DNA of 64,000 nt from Mycolicibacterium litorale (GTDB lineage: Bacteria; Actinomycetota; Actinomycetes; Mycobacteriales; Mycobacteriaceae). Shown piece by piece: positions 18,109-25,886 of the stretch (position 1 is its first letter; each line of letters opens with the position of its first letter). The position numbers were made by a program, and so were the translations under genes. The notes under the pieces are model-generated. The model saw only the letters and a list, made by a program, of their open reading frames with translations, did not search any database and was not told the origin of the DNA. The DNA lies in NCBI RefSeq assembly GCF_014218295.1, contig NZ_AP023287.1, positions 3,348,001-3,412,000 of the forward strand. The letters are read 5' to 3'.

Positions 18109-19500
18109 TTATCGGGTCGCGCCGAGCAGCTCGTCGAGGGCCACGGCGAAGTCGTCGGCGAGGTCCCACAGATCGGGCAGCAGTTCCGGACAGGACACGA
18201 TTCCGACGTCGAGTTTGCCGTTGAGCGACATCACCGTGATGTTGAGCCCGGAGCCGTGGAAGATCGGGCCGATCGGATACATCGCCTTCACCTCGCTGCC
18301 GAGGTAGTACAGCGGGATCTGGGGGCCGGGCACGTTGGAGACCACGAGGTTGAGGACGGGGCGGGCGCCGGACAGGCGGCTGGCGGCGTAGACGCGCATC
18401 GCGGTGCCGAAGACCGCAGGCGCGGCGAACTGCGTCCAGTCCTGCAGCAGGGTGGCGCCGATCGCCGAGTTGTGCTGTTTGGCAACCGAATTCGCCTCGG
18501 AGATGGCCTTGAGCCGTTCGACCGGATCCGCGATGTGGGTTTCGAGGCGGGAGAACATCGCCGACACCTGGTTGCGCCCCGGCCGGTCGGACTTGTCGTG
18601 CACCGAGACGGGCACCGCCGCGATCAGCGGGCTGTCGGGCAGTTGACCGCGGTCGGCGAGGAACGTGCGCAGCACCCCCGACACCAGTGCCATCACCACG
18701 TCGTTGAGCTTGACCCCGAAGTGGTTCTTGACCGTCTTGACGTCGTCGAGATCGAGTTGGGCGAACGCGATGTTGCGGTGGCTGGTGACGTTGGCGTTGA
18801 ACGGCGTCTGCGGCGCCGCGAACGGCGGCGCCATCGACAGTCCGGCACGCGCGCGCTTGACGGTGTCGAGCACGGTGTTCAGCGTCACCGGCAGCGCGTT
18901 GACCAGTTTGAGCGGGCGGGTGGCGAACGTGATCGCTCCGTTGAGGGCGATCTCGACCTGGTTGCCGCCGCCGACCCCGGCGACGGGTTCGGGGTCGGGC
19001 GCGTCGGGTTCGGTGCTGCACAGCTGGGACATCAGGCTGGCCCCGGTGACGCCGTCGACGGCCGCGTGATGCACCTTCGTCACCACCACCAGAGGTCCAC
19101 CCTCGCGGGCGTCGGTGCCGTCGATACCCTCGATCACCCACTTCTCCCACAGCGGCCGCGACCGGTCGAGCGGCATCGAGGCGATGTGGCCGATGAACTC
19201 GGCCAGCTCCTCGCGGCCGCCGGGCGCGGGCAGGCCGGCCCGGTGCAGGTGCCGGTCGACGTCGAAGTCCTTGTCCTCCACCCACACCGGATGGTCGAGG
19301 TTGAACCGGCTGTCGGCGAGTTTCTCCCGGAACTGCGGCATGGATTCGATCCGCCGCGACAGCGCGTCGCGCAGTTTGCCGAATGTGTAGCCGCCGGGCA
19401 TCGTCGACGTGTCGAGCTCGAGGATCGAGCACACGTGCAGTAGCTGCTGGGCGGTTTCGAGGTAGAGGAAGCTGGCGTCGAGACCGCTGAGCCGTTGCAT
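18109..19500 (-). CDS. WS/DGAT family O-acyltransferase (triacylglycerol/wax ester synthase)
   Basis: 463 residues beginning MQRLSGLDASFLYLET, the common N-terminus of mycobacterial Tgs proteins. The catalytic HHAAVDG (HHxxxDG) is at 144-150, with a second conserved region LNDVVMALVSGVLRTFL and the ending NVPGPQIPLYYLG, followed by SGLNITVMSLNGKLDVGI. It transfers acyl groups from acyl-CoA to diacylglycerol or fatty alcohols to make storage lipid. Mycobacteria carry many paralogs; which one this is cannot be told here. A TACGCT hexamer six bases before the ATG suggests a leaderless transcript. Divergent from panB. Confidence 0.93.
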   Translation of the reverse strand: MQRLSGLDASFLYLETAQQLLHVCSILELDTSTMPGGYTFGKLRDALSRRIESMPQFREKLADSRFNLDHPVWVEDKDFDVDRHLHRAGLPAPGGREELAEFIGHIASMPLDRSRPLWEKWVIEGIDGTDAREGGPLVVVTKVHHAAVDGVTGASLMSQLCSTEPDAPDPEPVAGVGGGNQVEIALNGAITFATRPLKLVNALPVTLNTVLDTVKRARAGLSMAPPFAAPQTPFNANVTSHRNIAFAQLDLDDVKTVKNHFGVKLNDVVMALVSGVLRTFLADRGQLPDSPLIAAVPVSVHDKSDRPGRNQVSAMFSRLETHIADPVERLKAISEANSVAKQHNSAIGATLLQDWTQFAAPAVFGTAMRVYAASRLSGARPVLNLVVSNVPGPQIPLYYLGSEVKAMYPIGPIFHGSGLNITVMSLNGKLDVGIVSCPELLPDLWDLADDFAVALDELLGATR

Positions 19501-19506
19501 GGGCTC

Positions 19507-19512
19507 AGCGTA
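19507..19512 (-). promoter_or_regulatory. -10 hexamer for the leaderless acyltransferase gene
   Basis: TACGCT on the minus strand lies six bases before the ATG at 19500. Confidence 0.4.
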
Positions 19513-19546
19513 GGTGCCATCGCCGCCGGTGTGAGGAAATCCACTT

Positions 19547-19557
19547 AACACCGTGTT
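19547..19557. promoter_or_regulatory. Palindrome in the acyltransferase/panB divergent gap
   Basis: AACAC-C-GTGTT is a perfect 11-bp inverted repeat about 45 bases from the acyltransferase start and about 100 from panB. Position and symmetry suit an operator for a regulator of one or both genes; no specific regulator can be named. Confidence 0.35.
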
Positions 19558-19653
19558 CACGCCGGTGTACCCGAGTGGCACACTTGTGGCGTCAGACGAA
19601 CCCGGGGACCCGGACGGGCCTCGAGGATCGACCCGACCACCAGAGGGACAACG

Positions 19654-20502
19654 ATGTCTGAGCAGACTGTCTACGGCGCTGCGTCCGATCAGTCCACCGC
19701 CAAGCCGCGCATCAAGGTACGCACCACCCACCTGCACAAATGGAAGGCCGAAGGCCACAAGTGGGCGATGCTCACCGCCTATGACTTCTCGACCGCCCGC
19801 GCATTCGACGACGCCGGGATTCCGGTGCTGCTCGTCGGCGACTCGGCGGCCAACGTCGTCTACGGCTACGACACCACGGTGCCGGTCACGATCGACGAGC
19901 TGATCCCGCTGGTACGCGGCGTGGTTCGCGGTGCACCCCACGCGCTGGTGGTGGCCGACCTGCCGTTCGGCAGTTACGAGGCGGGCCCGGCGCAGGCGCT
20001 GGCCACGGCCACCCGCTTCCTCAAGGAGGCCGGTGCGCACGCGGTCAAACTCGAAGGCGGCGAACGCGTCGCCGAGCAGATCGCCACGCTGACCGCGGCG
20101 GGTATTCCGGTCATGGCGCACATCGGTTTCACCCCGCAGAGCGTCAACGGTCTCGGCGGCTTCAAGGTCCAGGGCCGCGGCGACGCCGCCGACCAGACCA
20201 TCGCCGATGCGATCGCGGTCGCCGAGGCCGGTGCGTTCTCGGTGGTGATGGAGATGGTGCCCGCCGAACTGGCCACCCAGATCACCGGCAAGCTGACCAT
20301 CCCGACCATCGGCATCGGAGCCGGACCCAACTGCGACGCGCAGGTGCTGGTGTGGCAGGACATGGCCGGCCTGACGTCGGGCAAGACGGCGAAGTTCGTC
20401 AAGCGCTTCGGCGATGTCGGCGGCGAATTGCGCCGTGCGGCAACCCAATACGCCGACGAGGTGGCGGCCGGAGCGTTCCCGACCGAGGAGCACAGCTTCT
20501 AG
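19654..20502 (+). CDS. panB: 3-methyl-2-oxobutanoate hydroxymethyltransferase
   Basis: 282-residue ketopantoate hydroxymethyltransferase, the first committed step of pantothenate and CoA synthesis. Family blocks are all present: [32 protein letters not shown] (Mg-binding Asp in VGDS), [53 protein letters not shown] precedes the ATG. The stop overlaps the stop of the convergent enoyl-CoA hydratase by four bases. Position next to the Hip1 gene pair and the CYTH-CHAD gene matches Rv2225 apart from the inserted acyltransferase and hydratase genes. Confidence 0.97.
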   Translation: MSEQTVYGAASDQSTAKPRIKVRTTHLHKWKAEGHKWAMLTAYDFSTARAFDDAGIPVLLVGDSAANVVYGYDTTVPVTIDELIPLVRGVVRGAPHALVVADLPFGSYEAGPAQALATATRFLKEAGAHAVKLEGGERVAEQIATLTAAGIPVMAHIGFTPQSVNGLGGFKVQGRGDAADQTIADAIAVAEAGAFSVVMEMVPAELATQITGKLTIPTIGIGAGPNCDAQVLVWQDMAGLTSGKTAKFVKRFGDVGGELRRAATQYADEVAAGAFPTEEHSF

Positions 20503-21278
20503 CCGAACTCCGGGCGCCGCTTAGCGAGGAACGCGTCGACCCCTTCGCGGCCGTCGGCGGAGTCCGCGCGCCGCGCGATCGTCCGGCCCTCGAGTTCCAT
20601 CTGCTCTTCGAGGCCGTTCTTCGACGAGGCCAGCAGCAGCGCCTTGACCGCACCGTGCGACGGCGCCGAACCGCCGGCCAGCTGTTCGGCCAACGCGGTC
20701 GCGCGGTCACCGAGTTCGGTGTCGGCCACCACGTCGGTGACGAGTCCCCAGTCGAGCGCCTGCGCGGCCGACAGCGTGCGGTTGGTGAGCATCAGTTCCT
20801 GTGCGCGGCGCAGCCCCACCAACCGGGGCAGATGGTAGGAGGCGCTGCCGTCCGGGCTCAGGCCGACCTTCGTGTAGGCCATCGTGAACGACGCCGACTC
20901 GGCGGCGAGCACGAGATCGCCCGCCACGGCGAGGCTGAACCCGGCGCCCGCCGCGGCGCCGTTGACGGCCGTGACGAGCACGGCGTCCATCCGGGCGAAC
21001 GTCGAGATCGCCCGGTGCAGATCGTCGGCCACCCCCTTGATGAACCGGCCCCGCGACGGCGCCGTCGCGAACGCCTTGAGATCGCCTCCCGCACAGAAGA
21101 ACCGGCCGGATCCGGTGAGCACCACCGCCTTGGTCGCCGGGGTGTCGCAGCGGGCGGCGACGTCGGCGAGTTCGGCGGTCATGGTGTCGTTCATCCCGTT
21201 GGCGGCGTCCGGGCGGTTCAGCACGATGCGGGCGACGGGACCCGACTGGTCGAACGTCACTGTGTGGTATTCGCTCAC
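20499..21278 (-). CDS. Enoyl-CoA hydratase/isomerase family protein (PaaG-like)
   Basis: 259-residue crotonase fold. The oxyanion-hole regions are [13 protein letters not shown] and [16 protein letters not shown]. At the place of the usual catalytic Glu pair it reads [17 protein letters not shown], with Asp-Gly rather than Pro-Gly/Glu, as in PaaG-type isomerases, so isomerase chemistry is more likely than simple hydration. The start is GTG at 21278, six bases after TACAGT. Its pathway partner is not visible in the neighbourhood. Confidence 0.88.
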   Translation of the reverse strand: MSEYHTVTFDQSGPVARIVLNRPDAANGMNDTMTAELADVAARCDTPATKAVVLTGSGRFFCAGGDLKAFATAPSRGRFIKGVADDLHRAISTFARMDAVLVTAVNGAAAGAGFSLAVAGDLVLAAESASFTMAYTKVGLSPDGSASYHLPRLVGLRRAQELMLTNRTLSAAQALDWGLVTDVVADTELGDRATALAEQLAGGSAPSHGAVKALLLASSKNGLEEQMELEGRTIARRADSADGREGVDAFLAKRRPEFG

Positions 21279-21284
21279 ACGAGG

Positions 21285-21290
21285 ACTGTA
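21285..21290 (-). promoter_or_regulatory. -10 hexamer for the leaderless enoyl-CoA hydratase gene
   Basis: TACAGT on the minus strand lies six bases before the GTG at 21278. Confidence 0.4.
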
Positions 21291-21366
21291 GCGATCGGGA
21301 TCACCCCGGGTGGTTCACCTCCATGTGGCAGGCTGTGTGTCCCCTCACGGATCAGCGAAGGTGAAC

Positions 21367-22872
21367 ATGGCAGGTAAGTCGAAGACCTCCCGGCACACCG
21401 AGGTGGAGCGCAAGTTCGACGTCCCGGAATCGGACGGCGTCGAGTCGACCGTGTCCCCGTCGTTCGACGGACTCAACGCGGTCGCCCGCGTCGAGCGGCT
21501 CCCGGTGCAGCACCTCGACGCGGTCTACTTCGACACGCCGGGACGCGACCTCGCCGCACACCGGATCACGTTGCGGCGCCGGACCGGCGGCACCGATGCG
21601 GGGTGGCATCTCAAACTGCCCGCCGGCCCCGACGCCCGCACGGAGGTGCGCGCCCCGCTCGGCGGCGACGCCGAGAGCGCCGAAGTACCCGAGGACCTGC
21701 GTGACGTCGTGCTGGCCATCGTGCGGGACCGCCCGCTTGCGCCGGTCGCACGGATCAGCACGCAGCGCACCGTCGACCTGCTCCACGGCCCCGACGGCGA
21801 CGCGGTGGCCGAGTTCTGCGACGACGAGGTGACCGCGTCCGCCGAGGGCGGTGCCGAACAGCGCTGGCGCGAGTGGGAAGTCGAACTCGTCGGCGACGGT
21901 GACGCCGCGCTGCTGGACCGGTTGGCGAACCGGGTGCTCGATGCGGGCGCGTCACCCGCGGGGCACGGCTCGAAGCTGGGCAGGGTACTCGACACCGGCC
22001 GCTCCGACGACGAGGTGAAGACCCGGGACGAGGATCCGGTCCGTCGCGCCGTCGCCGAACAGGTCGAGCAGTTGGTGACGTGGGACCGTGCGGTGCGGGC
22101 CGACGTCGAGGACTCGGTACACCAGATGCGGGTGACCACACGCAAGATCCGCAGCCTGCTGCAGTCGGCCGGCGGCGTGTTCGGGATCTCCGACGACGCC
22201 TGGGTGCTCGACGAACTGCGCCAGCTCGCAGCGGTCCTCGGGGTGGCGCGCGATGCGGAGGTGCTGGCCGAACGGTACGCCGCCGCGCTCGACGGGCTGC
22301 CGGACGACCTGGTGCGCGGGCCGGTGCGCGACCGGCTGGTGGAGGGCGCCGAGCGGCGGTACCGGTCGGGGCTGCGCCGGTCGCTGATCGCCATGCGGTC
22401 GCAGCGGTACTTCCGTCTGCTCGACGCGCTGGAAGGTCTGGTGGCCGCCGAGCCGCCCACCCCGGAACCGGGTGAGGAACCGGCGCGCACGACCATCGAC
22501 TCGGCCTACAAACGAGTCCGCAAGGCCGCCAAGCGGGCGGCGGCCGCCGCGGGCACCGAGCGCGACGAGGCGCTGCACCGAATCCGCAAGGGCGCCAAGC
22601 GGCTTCGCTACACCGCGGCGGCCACGGGGGCCGGCAAGGTGTCGGAGCGGGCCAAGGCGATCCAGTCCCTGCTGGGCGACCATCAGGACGCCGTGGTCAG
22701 TCGCGAGCATCTGATCCAGCAGGCCGAAGCCGCCCACGCCGCCGGTGAGGACACGTTCACCTACGGGCTGCTGTACCAACTCGAGGTGGAGGCCGCCGAC
22801 CGGGCGCGCGCCCAGCTGGACGACGCCTTGGGCAAACTCGACAAGGCGGTGCGCAAAGCCAAGGGCACGTGA
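21367..22872 (+). CDS. CYTH and CHAD domain protein (Rv2226-like)
   Basis: 501 residues. The N-terminal CYTH (triphosphate tunnel) domain starts EVERKFDV (ExExK motif) and spans about 1-205. The C-terminal CHAD domain (about 225-495) is an all-helical polyphosphate-binding unit with the conserved VHQMRVTTRKIRS and LHRIRKGAKRLRY His/Arg/Lys helices. CYTH-CHAD proteins bind or hydrolyse inorganic polyphosphate/triphosphate. The ATG at 21367 is chosen because the conserved domain begins at once and GAAGG precedes it. The stop codon abuts the 3' end of rnpB on the opposite strand. Confidence 0.93.
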   Translation: MAGKSKTSRHTEVERKFDVPESDGVESTVSPSFDGLNAVARVERLPVQHLDAVYFDTPGRDLAAHRITLRRRTGGTDAGWHLKLPAGPDARTEVRAPLGGDAESAEVPEDLRDVVLAIVRDRPLAPVARISTQRTVDLLHGPDGDAVAEFCDDEVTASAEGGAEQRWREWEVELVGDGDAALLDRLANRVLDAGASPAGHGSKLGRVLDTGRSDDEVKTRDEDPVRRAVAEQVEQLVTWDRAVRADVEDSVHQMRVTTRKIRSLLQSAGGVFGISDDAWVLDELRQLAAVLGVARDAEVLAERYAAALDGLPDDLVRGPVRDRLVEGAERRYRSGLRRSLIAMRSQRYFRLLDALEGLVAAEPPTPEPGEEPARTTIDSAYKRVRKAAKRAAAAAGTERDEALHRIRKGAKRLRYTAAATGAGKVSERAKAIQSLLGDHQDAVVSREHLIQQAEAAHAAGEDTFTYGLLYQLEVEAADRARAQLDDALGKLDKAVRKAKGT

Positions 22873-23284
<412 letters not shown>

Positions 23285-23295
23285 GCGCATCACCG

Positions 23296-23301
23296 TACCC
23301 T
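23296..23301 (+). promoter_or_regulatory. -10 hexamer deciding the AraC gene start
   Basis: TACCCT is seven bases before the ATG at 23309 but only one base before the ATG at 23303, so the second ATG is the likely leaderless start. Confidence 0.45.
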
Positions 23302-23308
23302 CATGGGT

Positions 23309-23764
23309 ATGCCGCAGGTGCCGCCGGCCCGATATCTGCAGCGGGCCCGTGACCTCGTCGACGCCCGGTACGCCGACCCGATCACGGTCGACGACCTGGC
23401 GGCCGCCGCCGGTCTGTCGCGGGCGCACTTCAGCCGCATGTTCACCCGCGCCTTCGGTGAGTCGCCGCGCGCCTATCTGCAGACCCGCAGGCTGGAACGC
23501 GCGGCCGCGCTGTTGCGCTACACCGACCGCTCGGTGGCCGACATCTGCGCGATGGTCGGGCTGCACAGCGTGGGCTCGTTCACCACCAGCTTCGCCCGCG
23601 TCTACGGTCTGCCGCCGGCCGCCTACCGGGCCAGCCTGCCGCCTGCGGCGGTGTACGCCCGAGTGCCGACGTGCATCCTCAAACGCGACACCCGCCCGCC
23701 CGCCGACAGCCGGGTGCCCAAGACAGCACACGGGGAGAAGACGGCGAGACCTGTGCCGTCGTAG
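23309..23764 (+). CDS. AraC family transcriptional regulator (HTH domain only)
   Basis: 151 residues. An AraC double helix-turn-helix covers about residues 8-110 (DPITVDDLAAAAGLSRAHFS, AYLQTRRLERAAALLRYTD, VGLHSVGSFTTSFARVYGLP and then PAAYR). There is no N-terminal ligand domain; a short basic tail follows. Regulators of this size placed beside a VOC (glyoxalase-fold) gene are common in actinobacteria and often control it. The VOC gene starts 10 bases downstream on the same strand, and both show leaderless -10 elements. Confidence 0.9.
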   Translation: MPQVPPARYLQRARDLVDARYADPITVDDLAAAAGLSRAHFSRMFTRAFGESPRAYLQTRRLERAAALLRYTDRSVADICAMVGLHSVGSFTTSFARVYGLPPAAYRASLPPAAVYARVPTCILKRDTRPPADSRVPKTAHGEKTARPVPS

Positions 23765-23774
23765 CTTCGGGTGC

Positions 23775-24203
23775 ATGAAGATCGCCAGTGTCCACCTGTG
23801 GGTTCATGACCAGCAAGTCGCACTCGATTTCTGGACCGAGAAGGTCGGGATGGAAGTGCGAGAAGATGTTTCGCTTCCCGACGTCGACGGGGTGTTCCGG
23901 TGGCTGACCGTAGGCCCGCCCGGCCAGGACGACGTCTCGATCGTCCTGATGGCCGTGCCGGGGCCTCCGGTGATGGACGATGCCACCCGCAGCCAGGTGC
24001 TCGACCTGACCGCGAAGGGTTTCGCCGGCACCGTCTTCCTCACCACCGAGGACTGCCGGCGGACCTACGAGGAGCTGACGGCGCGCGGGGTCGAGTTCAC
24101 CGAGGCACCGCACCAGATGCCGTACGGCATCGACTCCGGATTCCGCGATCCGTCGGGCAACAGCGTGCGGATGACCCAGCTGGCCGAGGCGCCGGTCACC
24201 TAG
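23775..24203 (+). CDS. VOC/glyoxalase-fold protein
   Basis: 142-residue vicinal oxygen chelate protein. It begins KIASVHLWVHDQQVALDFWT and ends with GIDSGFRDPSGNSVRMTQ, showing the two babab modules of the fold with His near residue 7 and Asp/Glu candidates near the end. Members range from glyoxalase I to antibiotic-binding proteins; the function cannot be narrowed. TAGCTT lies seven bases before the ATG. Likely regulated with or by the AraC protein upstream. Confidence 0.85.
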   Translation: MKIASVHLWVHDQQVALDFWTEKVGMEVREDVSLPDVDGVFRWLTVGPPGQDDVSIVLMAVPGPPVMDDATRSQVLDLTAKGFAGTVFLTTEDCRRTYEELTARGVEFTEAPHQMPYGIDSGFRDPSGNSVRMTQLAEAPVT

Positions 24204-24222
24204 GCCGCCGCGATTCGACGAG

Positions 24223-24270
24223 CGTGCGTCCACTGCGAAAATCCGTGCGATTTCTCGCAGTGAGCGCACG
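24223..24270. repeat. Long imperfect palindrome after the VOC gene
   Basis: Arm 24223-24242 pairs with 24250-24270: CGTGCG, two mismatched bases, then CACTGCGA and AAAT (one bulged base), around a 7-base loop. It starts 20 bases after the VOC stop and ends 37 bases before the reductase gene. It may be a bidirectional terminator-like structure or a copy of a dispersed extragenic palindrome; from memory similar GCGTGC/CACTGCGA palindromes occur elsewhere in fast-growing mycobacteria. Confidence 0.6.
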
Positions 24271-24307
24271 TTCGATGAATTCGAGCGACTCTGCCAGTCT
24301 CACCGAC

Positions 24308-24952
24308 ATGCCCCAACTCCTCAGAGTGCAGAACTTCAGCGTGTCCCGCGACGGCTTCGGCGCCGGCGAGAACCAGAGCCTGGACCGGCCCTTCGGTCAC
24401 GCCGATCCAGGCGACATGTTCGCGTGGGCCGGCGCGACCGCCAGCTGGCCCAACCGCACCGATCCGGGCGGCAGCCGCGGCCTCGACGACTACTTCACCC
24501 GCGACTTCTCCCACAACATCGGCGCCGAGATCATGGGTCGCAACAAGTTCAGCCCCCATCGCGGGCCGTGGCAGGACCAGAAGTGGCGCGGCTGGTGGGG
24601 TGACGAACCGCCGTTCCACACCCCGGTGTTCGTGATGACCCACCATCCGCGTCCGTCGTTCACGCTGTCGGACACCACGTTCCACTTCGTCGGCGGTGAC
24701 CCGGCCACGGTGCTCGCGCAGGCCCGCGAGGCCGCGCAGGGCAGAGACGTCCGGCTGGGTGGCGGCGCCACCGTCATCCGGGCGTTCCTGGACGCCGACC
24801 TGGTCGACACACTGCACGTCGCCGTCTCCGACGTCCGGATCGGGCGCGGGTCCCGGCTGTGGGAGTCCCCCGAGGAACTCGACGACCGGTTCCACCACGA
24901 CGTGGTCCCGAGTCCGAGCGGGGTCACACACCACGTGTTCTGGCGTCGATGA
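24308..24952 (+). CDS. Dihydrofolate reductase/RibD C-terminal family protein
   Basis: 214 residues with the RibD-C/DHFR-like fold: N-terminal strand LLRVQNFSVSRDGF, then MGRNKFSPHRGPW, the FVMTHHPRP segment, a nucleotide-binding turn VRLGGGATVIRAFLDADLVD and HVAVSDVRIGRGSRLW. Such stand-alone proteins are probable NADPH-dependent reductases of unknown substrate. ATG 24308 gives the family N-terminus. The stop lies four bases before the CPBP protease start, so the two are co-transcribed. Confidence 0.87.
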   Translation: MPQLLRVQNFSVSRDGFGAGENQSLDRPFGHADPGDMFAWAGATASWPNRTDPGGSRGLDDYFTRDFSHNIGAEIMGRNKFSPHRGPWQDQKWRGWWGDEPPFHTPVFVMTHHPRPSFTLSDTTFHFVGGDPATVLAQAREAAQGRDVRLGGGATVIRAFLDADLVDTLHVAVSDVRIGRGSRLWESPEELDDRFHHDVVPSPSGVTHHVFWRR

Positions 24953-24956
24953 TGGG

Positions 24957-25847
24957 ATGATGCCGACGCCTCCCGACGCCCGCCTCGACGAACACCATCC
25001 GGCCGTCCGCGCGTGGGCGGAGCCGCCCGGCCTGCGGCGCCGCGGGGTCGGATGGTTCCTGATCCTGGCGTTCGGATGCGCGTGGGTGCCTTGGTTCGCC
25101 GTGTACCTGGCAGGCGGGTCGCTGGACGACCCGGTCATCCAGTTGCTCACCGCCGCCTTCGTTCCCGCTCTGGCCGCCTGTGTGGTGCGCCGGTGGATCA
25201 CCAGGCAGGGTTTCCGCGATTCCGGCCTGCGGCTGAACCTGAACGGTTCGTGGTGGCATTACGCGGCGGCCGTCACGATTCCCTGGGGCGTGTTGATCTT
25301 CGCCGTGCTCCTCGCCGCGGCGAGCGGGATGTGGACGCGGGACTCGACGGAGCTGAGCGCATCGTCGTGGCTTTATCTGGCCGCGGGTCCGCTCATCTGC
25401 ATCGCCCTGTCGCCGATCTTCTGGGGTGAGGAGTACGGCTGGACGGCGTATCTTCGCGACCGCCTGGTACCGGGCCGCCCCATCCTGACCACGTTCCTCA
25501 CCGGCCTGGTGTGGGGTGTGTGGCACTGGCCGCTGCCCTGGGTCGGTTACTTCGGCGGCGATGCGCCGGTGTCGGACGCCGTGTGGGGAATGCTGCTGTG
25601 GCTGCCGCTGTCCATCCTGCTGGAGTTCCTGATCGGCTGGCTGTGGTCCGAGACGGCCTCGGTGTGGCCCGGCGCGATGCTGCACGCCGGCAGCAACATG
25701 GTGGCCTCGCTCGGGATGATGCTGGTTTTCGGTGACGCCGTCGGCATCACCGGCACCACGATCCTGCTGTGCGCGGGCCTGACCCCGTTCGTTCTCGCGG
25801 TGGTGCTCACCGGCCACACCGGCGGTAAGCGAGCGCGAACCCGCTGA
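24957..25847 (+). CDS. CPBP family intramembrane metalloprotease
   Basis: 296 residues with about seven hydrophobic segments. The CPBP/Abi motifs are present: EEYGWTAYLR (E158 E159) in motif 1, GVWHWPLPW (His190) in motif 2 and the third-motif His of AMLHAGSNM near 240. These proteins are glutamic-type or metal-dependent intramembrane proteases related to Rce1; in bacteria some give bacteriocin immunity or act in stress signalling. Two adjacent in-frame ATGs (24957, 24960) are possible starts. Confidence 0.88.
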   Translation: MMPTPPDARLDEHHPAVRAWAEPPGLRRRGVGWFLILAFGCAWVPWFAVYLAGGSLDDPVIQLLTAAFVPALAACVVRRWITRQGFRDSGLRLNLNGSWWHYAAAVTIPWGVLIFAVLLAAASGMWTRDSTELSASSWLYLAAGPLICIALSPIFWGEEYGWTAYLRDRLVPGRPILTTFLTGLVWGVWHWPLPWVGYFGGDAPVSDAVWGMLLWLPLSILLEFLIGWLWSETASVWPGAMLHAGSNMVASLGMMLVFGDAVGITGTTILLCAGLTPFVLAVVLTGHTGGKRARTR

Positions 25848-25874
25848 ACCCGTCGAGATTTCACATAGGCCAAC

Positions 25875-25886
25875 TAAGCACTTAAG
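25875..25886. promoter_or_regulatory. AT-rich pseudo-palindrome at the start of the MFS-MarR gene
   Basis: TAAGCACTTAAG contains TAAG-CA-CTTA and the perfect palindrome CTTAAG and touches the ATG at 25887. It is the only AT-rich site in the gap and a plausible operator for the MarR-like domain encoded by the gene itself. Confidence 0.35.

Noticed and set aside
23303..23308. ATG at 23303 as the AraC start
   Set aside because: It lies one base after the TACCCT -10 element, so the transcript would start after it; 23309 fits leaderless spacing.
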